A stretch of DNA of 17,522 nucleotides, taken from contig JBBIKU010000034.1 in the NCBI GenBank assembly GCA_037445245.1, positions 1 through 17,522 on the forward strand. Direction: 5' to 3'. Of this stretch, positions 1 to 6,396 are shown piece after piece. This DNA comes from JBBIKU01 sp037445245 (lineage in GTDB: Bacteria > Chloroflexota > Anaerolineae > Anaerolineales > Anaerolineaceae). The notes under the pieces were generated by a model, which saw only the letters and a list, made by a program, of their open reading frames with translations, did not search any database and was not told where the DNA came from. Position numbers and translations under genes: made by a program. Position 1 is the first letter of the stretch. The number at the start of each line of letters is the position of its first letter.

Positions 1-96
1 GCGTCGGTGTCCGGTCCGATCGTGCGTATGGTTTTGGAAGCCTACTTCGAATTGAAAGCCATCGATGTCGCTGCCGGGCGAATACCGGGTCCTTAG
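1..96 (+). CDS. mrdA: C-terminal end of probable penicillin-binding protein 2 (partial)
   Basis: Only the last 31 codons are in the window, ending at TAG (94-96). The visible peptide contains GPIVRMVLEAYFE, which resembles the closing helix of class B penicillin-binding proteins (transpeptidases that crosslink peptidoglycan during cell elongation). The call leans heavily on context: in several Gram-positive and Chloroflexota genomes mrdA lies directly before minCDE and rodA, and RodA is the partner glycosyltransferase of PBP2. No catalytic motif is visible because the 5' part is outside the window, so another protein ending cannot be excluded. Confidence 0.5.
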   Translation, partial: ASVSGPIVRMVLEAYFELKAIDVAAGRIPGP

Positions 97-119
97 GGCT
101 TCTTTTGCGATGTCACCTT

Positions 120-128
120 TGCTATAAT
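120..128 (+). promoter_or_regulatory. Extended -10 promoter before minC
   Basis: TGCTATAAT at 120-128 is a perfect TATAAT box (123-128) with the extended TGn element. No good -35 lies 17 bases upstream (TTCTTT at 100-105), as is common with extended -10 promoters. It lies after the stop of the upstream gene, so minCDE-rodA-gltX can be transcribed independently of mrdA. The expected start point is about 135. Confidence 0.6.
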
Positions 129-134
129 CGGGTA

Positions 135-185
135 ATGAGCAGCACAGAATGTAATTCCATGCTAATAGCTGGGCGGTGCGAGTAA
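135..185 (+). other. Possible leaderless 16-residue leader ORF before minC
   Basis: An ATG at 135 lies exactly six bases after the TATAAT box, so it would coincide with the predicted transcription start. It opens a 16-codon ORF (MSSTECNSMLIAGRCE) ending at TAA 183-185, four bases before the minC ATG at 190. There is no ribosome binding site, as expected for a leaderless ORF. The function is unknown; it could be a translational leader or chance. The stretch 97-189 otherwise holds only the promoter. Confidence 0.25.
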
Positions 186-189
186 TCGA

Positions 190-888
190 ATGCTGGTCGC
201 GAAGAGGGTGACAGTGCAGGTGAAGGGTGTTGGGGATGGTTTGGTGGTTCTGCTGGGAGAAGGCGAATGGCAGGAAGTCCAGCGTGCCCTCTTTGCACAT
301 ATCGAGGAGCGCCAGTCATTCTTCAGTGGCGCAAAAGTTGCCCTGGATGTCGGCAATCGCATTCTGTATGCCGGCGATATGGGCACGCTGCGTGATCGCC
401 TGGCAGACCGTGGCGTTTCTTTGTGGGCGGTGATCGGCAATTCTCCAACCACCGAATCGACTGCTCAGATGCTGGGTCTGGCTACCCGTCTTTCGACGCC
501 AAAAAGCGAGCGGGCGGCGAGTCGTAACCTTGATTCGTTTCTCGAAGGTGAAAGTGCCATTCTGTTACAACGTACGCTGCGTTCAGGTTTCAAAGTGTCT
601 TTTTCGGGGCACGTGGTTGTGGTTGGGGATGTAAATCCGGGGGCTGAAATCGTTGCCAGTGGAAGCGTGGTGGTGTGGGGCTGCCTGCGTGGCGTTGTTC
701 ACGCCGGCGCCGAAGGGAACGAGCAGGCGGTGGTCTGCGCTCTCGATCTCACCCCGACCCAGTTGCGGATTGCCGGGAACATTTCGGTAGCTCCTAAACG
801 AAAGGGTAAAATTCAGCCAGAAATGGTGCGCGTTCACGAGGGTCAGGTCGTGGCAGAACCCTGGCATCCCAAAGAGGGAGGAAGATGA
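190..888 (+). CDS. minC: Septum site-determining protein MinC
   Basis: MinC is the inhibitor of FtsZ ring assembly; MinD brings it to the membrane and it blocks division near the poles. The 232-residue protein has the family layout: an N-terminal domain (about 1-105), a linker (about 106-130), and a C-terminal right-handed beta-helix with the hallmark VVVGDVNPGAEIVASGSVVV, then VWGCLRGVVHAGA and QLRIA. The stop TGA overlaps the minD ATG by four bases (ATGA), so translation is probably coupled. The start is uncertain: ATG 190 has only a weak GGCGGTG 11 bases upstream, while GTG at 214 has AAGAGGG five bases before it and would remove eight residues. Confidence 0.92.
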   Translation: MLVAKRVTVQVKGVGDGLVVLLGEGEWQEVQRALFAHIEERQSFFSGAKVALDVGNRILYAGDMGTLRDRLADRGVSLWAVIGNSPTTESTAQMLGLATRLSTPKSERAASRNLDSFLEGESAILLQRTLRSGFKVSFSGHVVVVGDVNPGAEIVASGSVVVWGCLRGVVHAGAEGNEQAVVCALDLTPTQLRIAGNISVAPKRKGKIQPEMVRVHEGQVVAEPWHPKEGGR

Positions 889-1688
889 CAGCCACAGTCG
901 TTACCATCACATCGGGAAAAGGCGGGGTGGGCAAAACCACCACCACTGCCAACGTTGGCGTTGCGCTGGCTGCAGAAGGGCTGAAGGTTGTCTGCATCGA
1001 TGCGGATATCGGTTTGCGGAATTTGGATGTTGTTTTGGGCTTGGAGAACCGCATCGTTTACGACCTGGTGGACGCCATCGAAGGACGCTGTCGTCTACGG
1101 CAGGCGATGATCCGCGATAAACGCCTGCCGGAGTTGTATTTGATCCCCGCGGCGCAGACTCGTGACAAATCTGCCGTCTCGCCTAGCGACATGGTACGCC
1201 TGTGCGACGAATTGCGCCCGGATTTCGATTGGATATTGATCGATTCGCCAGCCGGTATCGAGCGCGGTTTCCGCAACGCCATTGCCCCGGCAGATATTGT
1301 GCTGGTGGTCACCAATCCCGAAGTTTCAGCCGTGCGAGATGCCGACCGCATTATTGGATTGGTCGAAGCGGAGGAAAAAGGACCGCCGCGCTTGGTGATC
1401 AACCGCGTCAACACCCATATGGTGAAGCGGGGCGATATGCTTGCCGCCACTGACGTGCTTGAACTGCTGGCAATCGAGCTGGTCGGTCTGGTTCCAGAGG
1501 ATGAGAGCGTGGTGGTCAGCACCAACCGCGGGCTGCCGGTGGTATTGGATGGCAAGTTGAAAGTGGGGCAGGCGTTCGCCAATATTGCCCTTCGTCTCAA
1601 GGGGGAAACGGTTGCTTTCACTGAGCTGGATGTGAAAAGCGATTTTCTGCATCGCTTATCGAAGATGTTGCGGGCGGGAGGGGAGTGA
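885..1688 (+). CDS. minD: Septum site-determining ATPase MinD
   Basis: MinD is a ParA/MinD-family ATPase that dimerises on ATP binding, attaches to the inner membrane and recruits MinC. The deviant Walker A motif SGKGGVGKTTTT is at residues 10-21 with the signature lysine K12, followed by CIDADIGLRNLDVVLG and DWILIDSPAGIERG. The C-terminus (FLHRLSKMLRAGGE) fits the amphipathic membrane-targeting helix of the family. The length of 267 residues is normal. The start is fixed by GGAGG a few bases before the ATG and by the four-base overlap with minC. One base separates its stop from minE. Confidence 0.97.
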   Translation: MTATVVTITSGKGGVGKTTTTANVGVALAAEGLKVVCIDADIGLRNLDVVLGLENRIVYDLVDAIEGRCRLRQAMIRDKRLPELYLIPAAQTRDKSAVSPSDMVRLCDELRPDFDWILIDSPAGIERGFRNAIAPADIVLVVTNPEVSAVRDADRIIGLVEAEEKGPPRLVINRVNTHMVKRGDMLAATDVLELLAIELVGLVPEDESVVVSTNRGLPVVLDGKLKVGQAFANIALRLKGETVAFTELDVKSDFLHRLSKMLRAGGE

Positions 1689-1689
1689 C

Positions 1690-1959
1690 ATGGCGGACTG
1701 GCTGGATCGGCTGACCTTGAACAAAGCAAAAAGCGCCGATAAGGCGAAAGAACCGTTGAAGTTGGTCTTGATTCACGATCGCACCGATCTCTCGCCGAAA
1801 GAACTGGATGCATTGAAAAATGAGCTTCTGGACGTGGTTTCCCGCTACATCGAGATCGACCCGGCAGGGGTGCATATCACCGTCAAACAAGACGGGCGTG
1901 AACAAAGACTGGTTGCCAACGTTCCCTTAAAGGTCACGGCGCGCAGAAGGATTGGATAA
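1690..1959 (+). CDS. minE: Cell division topological specificity factor MinE
   Basis: MinE stimulates the MinD ATPase and drives MinCD off the membrane, confining division inhibition to the poles. The 89-residue protein matches the family in size. It has a short amphipathic N-terminus (MADWLDRL), an anti-MinCD segment around LKLVLIHDRTDLSP, and the dimerisation domain with VVSRYIEIDPAGVHITV. A strong purine-rich binding site (GGAGGGGAG) precedes the ATG. With MinC and MinD present, this is a complete oscillating Min system; no DivIVA or MinJ homologue is visible here. Confidence 0.95.
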   Translation: MADWLDRLTLNKAKSADKAKEPLKLVLIHDRTDLSPKELDALKNELLDVVSRYIEIDPAGVHITVKQDGREQRLVANVPLKVTARRRIG

Positions 1960-1967
1960 GTTCGGTA

Positions 1968-3098
1968 ATGTTTCGACGAGAATACTGGCGTCATTTTGAT
2001 TTTCTGCTGTTTGGTGGTGTGGTCATCCTGTGCATCTTCGGTATTGTCATGATCCGGTCGGCGATTGCCGGCAACGAAGCGCTGGCTGATCATGTGCAAC
2101 GTCAGGCGATCTACGTGGCGCTTGGGTTGGGGGTGATGCTGCTCACGGCGATGATTGATTATCACTATTGGGCGTCCTTTTCGCGGGTGATGTACATTGG
2201 GTCGGTCATATCCTTACTCGTCATTTTTGTTGTGGGTGTGGCGCAGTTTGGATCGGCGCGCTGGCTAGAGGTCGGCGTCATTTTCATTCAGCCCTCTGAA
2301 ATTGCCAAAATCGTTATGATCCTGGTGCTGGCAAACTATTTTGCGAGCACCTGGCACGAACCGCACGATCTGATGTGGGTGCTGCGTAGCTTTTTGCTGA
2401 CGATGGGTATCGTCATTTGGATCCTTCTGCAACCCAACCTGAGCACGTCGATTGTGATGCTGGTGTTGTGGTTTTCTTTTTTGTGGATCAGCGGGATTTC
2501 AGCCAAGCATTTGCTGTTATTCGTCGGGATTGGAATTGTGCTGTTCTTCATTTTGGTGTTTTTGCTGATGTTGGGGATGGATATACCCATTCTTGCCGAT
2601 TACCAGATCGCGCGGGTGGTCAATTTCCTGTTCCCGGATCCTGCAGCCCGGCATGGTGTTTCTTACAACGTGGAGCAGGCGCTGATTTCGATCGGCTCTG
2701 GTGGCTGGTTTGGACAGGGGTACGGGCATAGCAGTCAGGTGCAACTGCGTTTTCTCAAAGTGCGCCACACTGACTTTATCTTTTCGGCTATGGCGGCGGA
2801 ATTTGGGTTTGTGGGTACGGTGATCGTGACGGCGCTGCTGGTATTCATCATTCTGCGCTGCCTGCGGGCGGCACGGCTGGCTGGTGATGTTTTCGGCTCG
2901 TTGGTCGCTTATGGCTTTGCCACCCTGCTTTTTTTTCACACCGCGGTCAACATTGGGGTAAACCTGAACCTGATCCCGGTCACCGGCTTGACCCTGCCCT
3001 TTGTGAGCTATGGTGGCAGCTCTCTGCTGTCGTTGGTGTTGGGGGTCGGGCTGGTTGAGAGCGTCATCTCTCGCCATAAATCTCTTGAAGTCATCTAA
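1968..3098 (+). CDS. rodA: Rod shape-determining SEDS glycosyltransferase RodA
   Basis: RodA is an integral membrane peptidoglycan polymerase of the SEDS family that works with PBP2 in the elongation machinery, using lipid II. The 376-residue protein is a series of long hydrophobic segments across its length. It carries the family signatures RHTDFIFSAMAAEFGFVG (with the conserved Asp of the large extracellular loop) and, near the C-terminus, NLIPVTGLTLPFVSYGGSS. RodA and FtsW are homologous; RodA is preferred because of the mrdA/min neighbourhood and the lack of an FtsW-type extension. It starts eight bases after minE with only a weak binding site, suggesting coupling. Confidence 0.93.
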   Translation: MFRREYWRHFDFLLFGGVVILCIFGIVMIRSAIAGNEALADHVQRQAIYVALGLGVMLLTAMIDYHYWASFSRVMYIGSVISLLVIFVVGVAQFGSARWLEVGVIFIQPSEIAKIVMILVLANYFASTWHEPHDLMWVLRSFLLTMGIVIWILLQPNLSTSIVMLVLWFSFLWISGISAKHLLLFVGIGIVLFFILVFLLMLGMDIPILADYQIARVVNFLFPDPAARHGVSYNVEQALISIGSGGWFGQGYGHSSQVQLRFLKVRHTDFIFSAMAAEFGFVGTVIVTALLVFIILRCLRAARLAGDVFGSLVAYGFATLLFFHTAVNIGVNLNLIPVTGLTLPFVSYGGSSLLSLVLGVGLVESVISRHKSLEVI

Positions 3099-3117
3099 GG
3101 AAGCACCAAGGAGCGCC

Positions 3118-4623
3118 ATGAAAAACCAAACAACACCGGCGCGGGTTCGATTCGCGCCTTCTCCAACCGGTCATTTGCATCTGGGCGGCGCCCGAACAGC
3201 GTTGTATGACTATCTGCTGGCGAAGCAGAGTGGTGGGCAATTTATTTTGCGGATCGAAGACACAGACCGAAGAAGACTGGTGGCGGGCGCAGAAGAAGAG
3301 TTGATGTCCGGTTTACGCTGGATGGGTCTGATTTGGGATGAAGGTCCGGACGTGGGCGGCGCTTGTGCTCCTTACCGGCAGTCCGAACGCCAAGACATCT
3401 ATCTAGCTCATGCCAGAACCCTGATCGAAGGCGGACATGCATTTTATTGTTTTTGTACCCCTGAGCGGCTGGCGGAGGTGCGCCAGCAGCAGCAAAAACG
3501 GAAACAACCACCACATTATGACGGCACCTGCCGCAACCTTTCGCTCGAAGAAGCGCAAAAACGGATCGACTGTGGAGAGCGGCACGTTATTCGTTTCAAG
3601 ACACCGCAGGAAGGCAGCACCAGCGTGGTTGACCTGCTGCGGGGTGAGATCACCGTTGCCAACGCCACCATCGACGATTACATTCTGGTCAAATCGGATG
3701 GCTGGGCGCTCTATCACCTGGCGGCGACAGTTGACGATCACTTGATGGGTATCACTCACATTATACGCGGCTCAGAGTGGCTGCCGACCTTCCCGTTGCA
3801 TGGGCTGATCCACCGCGCCTTTGGCTGGGAAGAGCCGGTGTGGGTGCACCTTTCGGTGTTCCTGAAACCGAGCGGCAAGGGTAAGATGAGCAAGCGTGAA
3901 GCCGCCGATTTGAACCAGGACGGCTATTCGATTTTCATTAAAGACCTGCAGCGTCTGGGCTATCTGCCCGAAGCGGTGGTGAACTGGGTTGCCCTGATGG
4001 GGTGGAGTTACGATGACCACACCGAATTTTTTACCCTGGCAGATCTGATCGAAAAGTTCGATCTCAAACGACTCAATCCCTCGCCGGCGGCGATCAACTT
4101 TTCCAAACTGGATCACTTCAACGGCTTGCACATTCGCAGCCTGGCGCCGGATGACCTGGCGAAGCGGTTGCAGAGTTACTTTGAAGAGAGCGGCTTGCGC
4201 GTCGACCCGGCGCGACTCGAAAAAATTGCTCCTATTATTCAGGAACGAATTGCCACCCTAGACGAAGCGCCAGAGATTGCCGGCTTCTTCTTCCGCGACA
4301 CGGTCGAGCCAGCCGGCGACGATCTGGTGCCGAAAGGGATGAGCTCCGCTGAGGCTTTGGACGTCGCTCGTCGTTCGTACCAAGTGCTGCAAGGGCTGCC
4401 AGCTGTGGGCGTTGAGGCTGCGGAAGCGCCCATGCGCCAGTTGGTGGAAGAATTGGGTTTGAAGGCGGGGCAGGTTTTCGGTATACTGCGCGTAGCCGTG
4501 ACGGGTCAACGCGTCAGCCCACCCCTGTTCGAGAGCATGGCGATCATGGGAAGGGAGACAGTGCTCCAGCGCCTTCGAAATGCCATCCAAATATTGGAAT
4601 CGATGGCATCAAAACAGGGCTGA
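3118..4623 (+). CDS. gltX: Glutamyl-tRNA synthetase
   Basis: This class I aminoacyl-tRNA synthetase charges tRNA-Glu with glutamate and, in many bacteria, also mischarges tRNA-Gln for the amidotransferase route. The 501-residue protein has the HIGH region in APSPTGHLHLGGART (residues 13-27) and the KMSKS variant KMSKR at 256-260. It keeps the zinc-site pattern CFC...DGTC in the acceptor-binding insertion. The start ATG 3118 is chosen because AAGGAG lies five bases upstream and the conserved N-terminus (RVRFAPSPTG) follows at once; an upstream ATG in the same frame lies inside rodA. It sits 19 bases after rodA and just before a tRNA-Gln gene. Confidence 0.97.
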   Translation: MKNQTTPARVRFAPSPTGHLHLGGARTALYDYLLAKQSGGQFILRIEDTDRRRLVAGAEEELMSGLRWMGLIWDEGPDVGGACAPYRQSERQDIYLAHARTLIEGGHAFYCFCTPERLAEVRQQQQKRKQPPHYDGTCRNLSLEEAQKRIDCGERHVIRFKTPQEGSTSVVDLLRGEITVANATIDDYILVKSDGWALYHLAATVDDHLMGITHIIRGSEWLPTFPLHGLIHRAFGWEEPVWVHLSVFLKPSGKGKMSKREAADLNQDGYSIFIKDLQRLGYLPEAVVNWVALMGWSYDDHTEFFTLADLIEKFDLKRLNPSPAAINFSKLDHFNGLHIRSLAPDDLAKRLQSYFEESGLRVDPARLEKIAPIIQERIATLDEAPEIAGFFFRDTVEPAGDDLVPKGMSSAEALDVARRSYQVLQGLPAVGVEAAEAPMRQLVEELGLKAGQVFGILRVAVTGQRVSPPLFESMAIMGRETVLQRLRNAIQILESMASKQG

Positions 4624-4645
4624 GTGCCTGCCGACAATCGTGGTG

Positions 4646-4675
4646 TTGGACGTTTTTCTCAACCTTTGGTACAAT
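4646..4675 (+). promoter_or_regulatory. Probable promoter of tRNA-Gln
   Basis: TTGGAC (4646-4651) and TACAAT (4670-4675) are separated by 18 bases. The expected start is near 4682, seven bases before the mature tRNA 5' end. The -10 is good (5 of 6) and the -35 is weak. This gives the tRNA its own promoter after gltX. Confidence 0.5.
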
Positions 4676-4688
4676 AGGGCAATCAAGA

Positions 4689-4759
4689 TGGGGGTTCGTC
4701 TAATGGCAGGACGACAGACTCTGAATCTGTTTGTGGAGGTTCGAATCCTTCACCCCCAG
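4689..4759 (+). tRNA. tRNA-Gln (anticodon CUG)
   Basis: All four arms fold. The acceptor TGGGGGT (4689-4695) pairs with ACCCCCA (4752-4758), with G73 at 4759. The D stem is GTCT/GGAC. The anticodon stem ACAGA (4714-4718) pairs with TCTGT (4726-4730) around the loop CTCTGAA, giving anticodon CTG at 4721-4723. The T stem is GGAGG/CCTTC with loop TTCGAAT. CCA is not encoded and must be added after transcription. It lies directly downstream of gltX. Confidence 0.95.
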
Positions 4760-4764
4760 CCTGC

Positions 4765-4798
4765 AAAACCGTCTTCCAGTTGCCAGGAAGGCGGTTTT
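4765..4798. terminator. Bidirectional terminator between tRNA-Gln and dinB
   Basis: A 13-base stem (4765-4777 with 4786-4798, one G-U pair) encloses an eight-base loop. The right arm ends in TTTT and the left arm begins with AAAA, so it can act as an intrinsic terminator for the tRNA on the + strand and for dinB on the - strand. The dinB stop codon (4797-4799) overlaps the right arm. Confidence 0.8.
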
Positions 4799-5978
4799 AT
4801 TTGCGTGGATCGCGATTCAATCCCCGCCGCACGACGGGATGCCCGTAGCGCTGGCGCAGCGAGTCGATGGCTTGCAGCAAGCGGCGTTCCTTTTCGGCTG
4901 GTGTTTCCCACAGTTCCGGCTGGTGCACGGTGGTAACTAACCCGCTGCTGCCGACCCCTAAAAGTCGAACCGGTCGGCGCGGCTGCCAAACCTGATCGAA
5001 TAATTTCCGCGCCGCGGCATACAAAATGCTGTCCTGATCGACCGGTTGTGGCAGGGTGACCTGGCGGGTGAGGGTCGCGAAATCATGCCAACGGATTTTG
5101 ATCCGGACGGTTGCAGCGCACACCCGTTTTTGTCGCAGCCGGTAACCCACCTGTTCGCTTAGCCGCCGTAGGGTGCCGTCCAACTGCGCCAGATCGGTAA
5201 CGTCCTTTTCGAAGGTGATTTCCTGGCTGATCGATTTTACCTCGTGGTAAGGGGTCACCGGACGCTCGTCAATGCCGTGGGCGTGCCGCCACAGGTCGCT
5301 TCCCATTTTGCCAAACCGCTGCATCAAAAGGGTTTCGGGGGTCTTTGCCAGATCGCCGATGGTGATGATCCCCATTTTCTCGAGTCGTAGAGCGGTTTTG
5401 GGTCCTACCCCCCATAGTTCTCCAACCGGCAGCGCGGCCAGAAAGCGTGCTTCATCCCCGGCGGCTACCACTCGGATGGCGTTGGGCGGCTCAGCGCTGC
5501 GATTGGCTGCCTTGCCGATGTTGTTGGCGATCTTGGCGACCAGCATGTTGGAAGCCCCTCCCAGCGAACAGGGCAGCCGCACCTGGCGGTTGACTTTCGT
5601 CTGAATTTGCCGGCAGATGTTCTCAATGGGTTCGGGCAGGTCGGTCACGTCCATAAATGCTTCATCGATGGAAAGCTGTTCCAGCAGCGGGGTTACCTCC
5701 GATAAAATTTTCATAACCTCGATCGAAGCTGATCTGTAGCTGGCATAATTCCCGCTCAGGATGATCAATTCGGGGCAGAGCCGTCGGGCGCGACTGGTCG
5801 GCATCGCCGAATGGACGCCGAAACGGCGGGCGGCGTAGGAGCAGGAGGAGATCACCCCTCTGCCCTCCGGCTGCCCACCGACGGCGAATGGCTTGCCTTT
5901 TAGTGAGGGATCGCGGATCTCTTCAACCGCGCAAAAGAAGGCATCCAGATCTAGGTGGATGATTTTTCGCACCCGCAT
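4797..5978 (-). CDS. dinB: DNA polymerase IV (Y-family translesion polymerase)
   Basis: Pol IV copies past damaged bases without proofreading. The 393-residue protein starts with the family motif HLDLDAFFCAVEE: metal-binding D10 and the steric gate at F15. The second catalytic motif SIDEAFMDVT is at 103-112 (D105, E106). A helix-hairpin-helix follows (LWGVGPKTALRLEKMGI), then the little-finger domain with SISQEITFEKDV. Near the C-terminus HQPELW resembles a QxxL-W/F beta-clamp binding peptide. There is no ribosome binding site before the ATG at 5978; a -10-like TATAAA six bases upstream suggests a leaderless mRNA. It is the last gene of the leftward group. Confidence 0.96.
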   Translation of the reverse strand: MRVRKIIHLDLDAFFCAVEEIRDPSLKGKPFAVGGQPEGRGVISSCSYAARRFGVHSAMPTSRARRLCPELIILSGNYASYRSASIEVMKILSEVTPLLEQLSIDEAFMDVTDLPEPIENICRQIQTKVNRQVRLPCSLGGASNMLVAKIANNIGKAANRSAEPPNAIRVVAAGDEARFLAALPVGELWGVGPKTALRLEKMGIITIGDLAKTPETLLMQRFGKMGSDLWRHAHGIDERPVTPYHEVKSISQEITFEKDVTDLAQLDGTLRRLSEQVGYRLRQKRVCAATVRIKIRWHDFATLTRQVTLPQPVDQDSILYAAARKLFDQVWQPRRPVRLLGVGSSGLVTTVHQPELWETPAEKERRLLQAIDSLRQRYGHPVVRRGLNRDPRK

Positions 5979-5984
5979 GATAGG

Positions 5985-5990
5985 TTTATA
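5985..5990 (-). promoter_or_regulatory. -10 box of a probable leaderless dinB promoter
   Basis: TATAAA on the - strand (5990 to 5985) lies exactly six bases before the A of the dinB ATG (5978), placing the predicted start on the start codon. A weak TTGCGC (6013 to 6008) is 17 bases further upstream. Confidence 0.45.
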
Positions 5991-6037
5991 TACCGATTGT
6001 CAACCCGGCGCAAGCCAGGGATGGGGTTAAATCAGCA

Positions 6038-6070
6038 CGTGTTACCGCTGGTTGATTTCCGGGTAACACG
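6038..6070. repeat. 9-bp perfect inverted repeat upstream of dinB
   Basis: CGTGTTACC (6038-6046) and GGTAACACG (6062-6070) are perfectly complementary with a 15-base spacer. No T-run follows on either strand, so it is not a typical intrinsic terminator. It lies about 60-90 bases upstream of dinB and about 54 bases after the small acidic gene. It could be an operator or an mRNA structure. Confidence 0.5.
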
Positions 6071-6123
6071 CGCAAGGACTGCTATTGAAACTTTCAGCCG
6101 GTTTTGCGGCTGGATGTACGAAA

Positions 6124-6354
6124 TCAATACTCGTCTTCGTCGGTATCCCAAATATCCTCTTCGTCCTCTTCGTTTTCCAGTTCGTCCCATTCCTCTAATT
6201 CTTCGTCCTCGTTCCAATCGTCGTCGGAGGACACCTCCGCATTGGGTGAATAGGTCATGCAGCCTGCGTCGGGATCGATCTCAACCGCGGCTGCGCTGCA
6301 ATAGCCATCATCCAGGAAGGCGCAATCGAGGTAATGGCATCGAATACGGGGCAT
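6124..6354 (-). CDS. Small Cys4 (DUF1540-like) protein with highly acidic tail
   Basis: This 76-residue protein has two parts. Residues 1-35 hold four cysteines, C6-x4-C11-x7-C19-x12-C32, in MPRIRCHYLDCAFLDDGYC and the following segment, reminiscent of small DUF1540-type metal-binding domains. Residues 40-76 form a very acidic tail with 24 Asp/Glu, three Trp and a terminal Tyr. ATG 6354 is chosen because AGGAGG lies about six bases before it; a longer frame with ten more residues lacks such a site. It starts 42 bases after moeA and is probably co-transcribed with it. The function is unknown; metal binding is inferred from the cysteines. The acidic tail could bind a basic partner or nucleic-acid-binding protein. 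Confidence 0.8.
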   Translation of the reverse strand: MPRIRCHYLDCAFLDDGYCSAAAVEIDPDAGCMTYSPNAEVSSDDDWNEDEELEEWDELENEEDEEDIWDTDEDEY

Positions 6355-6396
6355 TTTTTCCTCCTGCCAGTGGGTCTTGATCATCGTGCAAACGGT

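Noticed and set aside
1058..1813. Long - strand open frame opposite minD and minE
   Set aside because: Low-complexity Ser/Arg-rich translation, antisense to clear genes.
5998..6003. Perfect TTGACA on the - strand upstream of dinB
   Set aside because: It lies only five bases from TATATA, or 15 from a TATCAT that overlaps the start codon, so it cannot serve as a normal -35 for the best -10.
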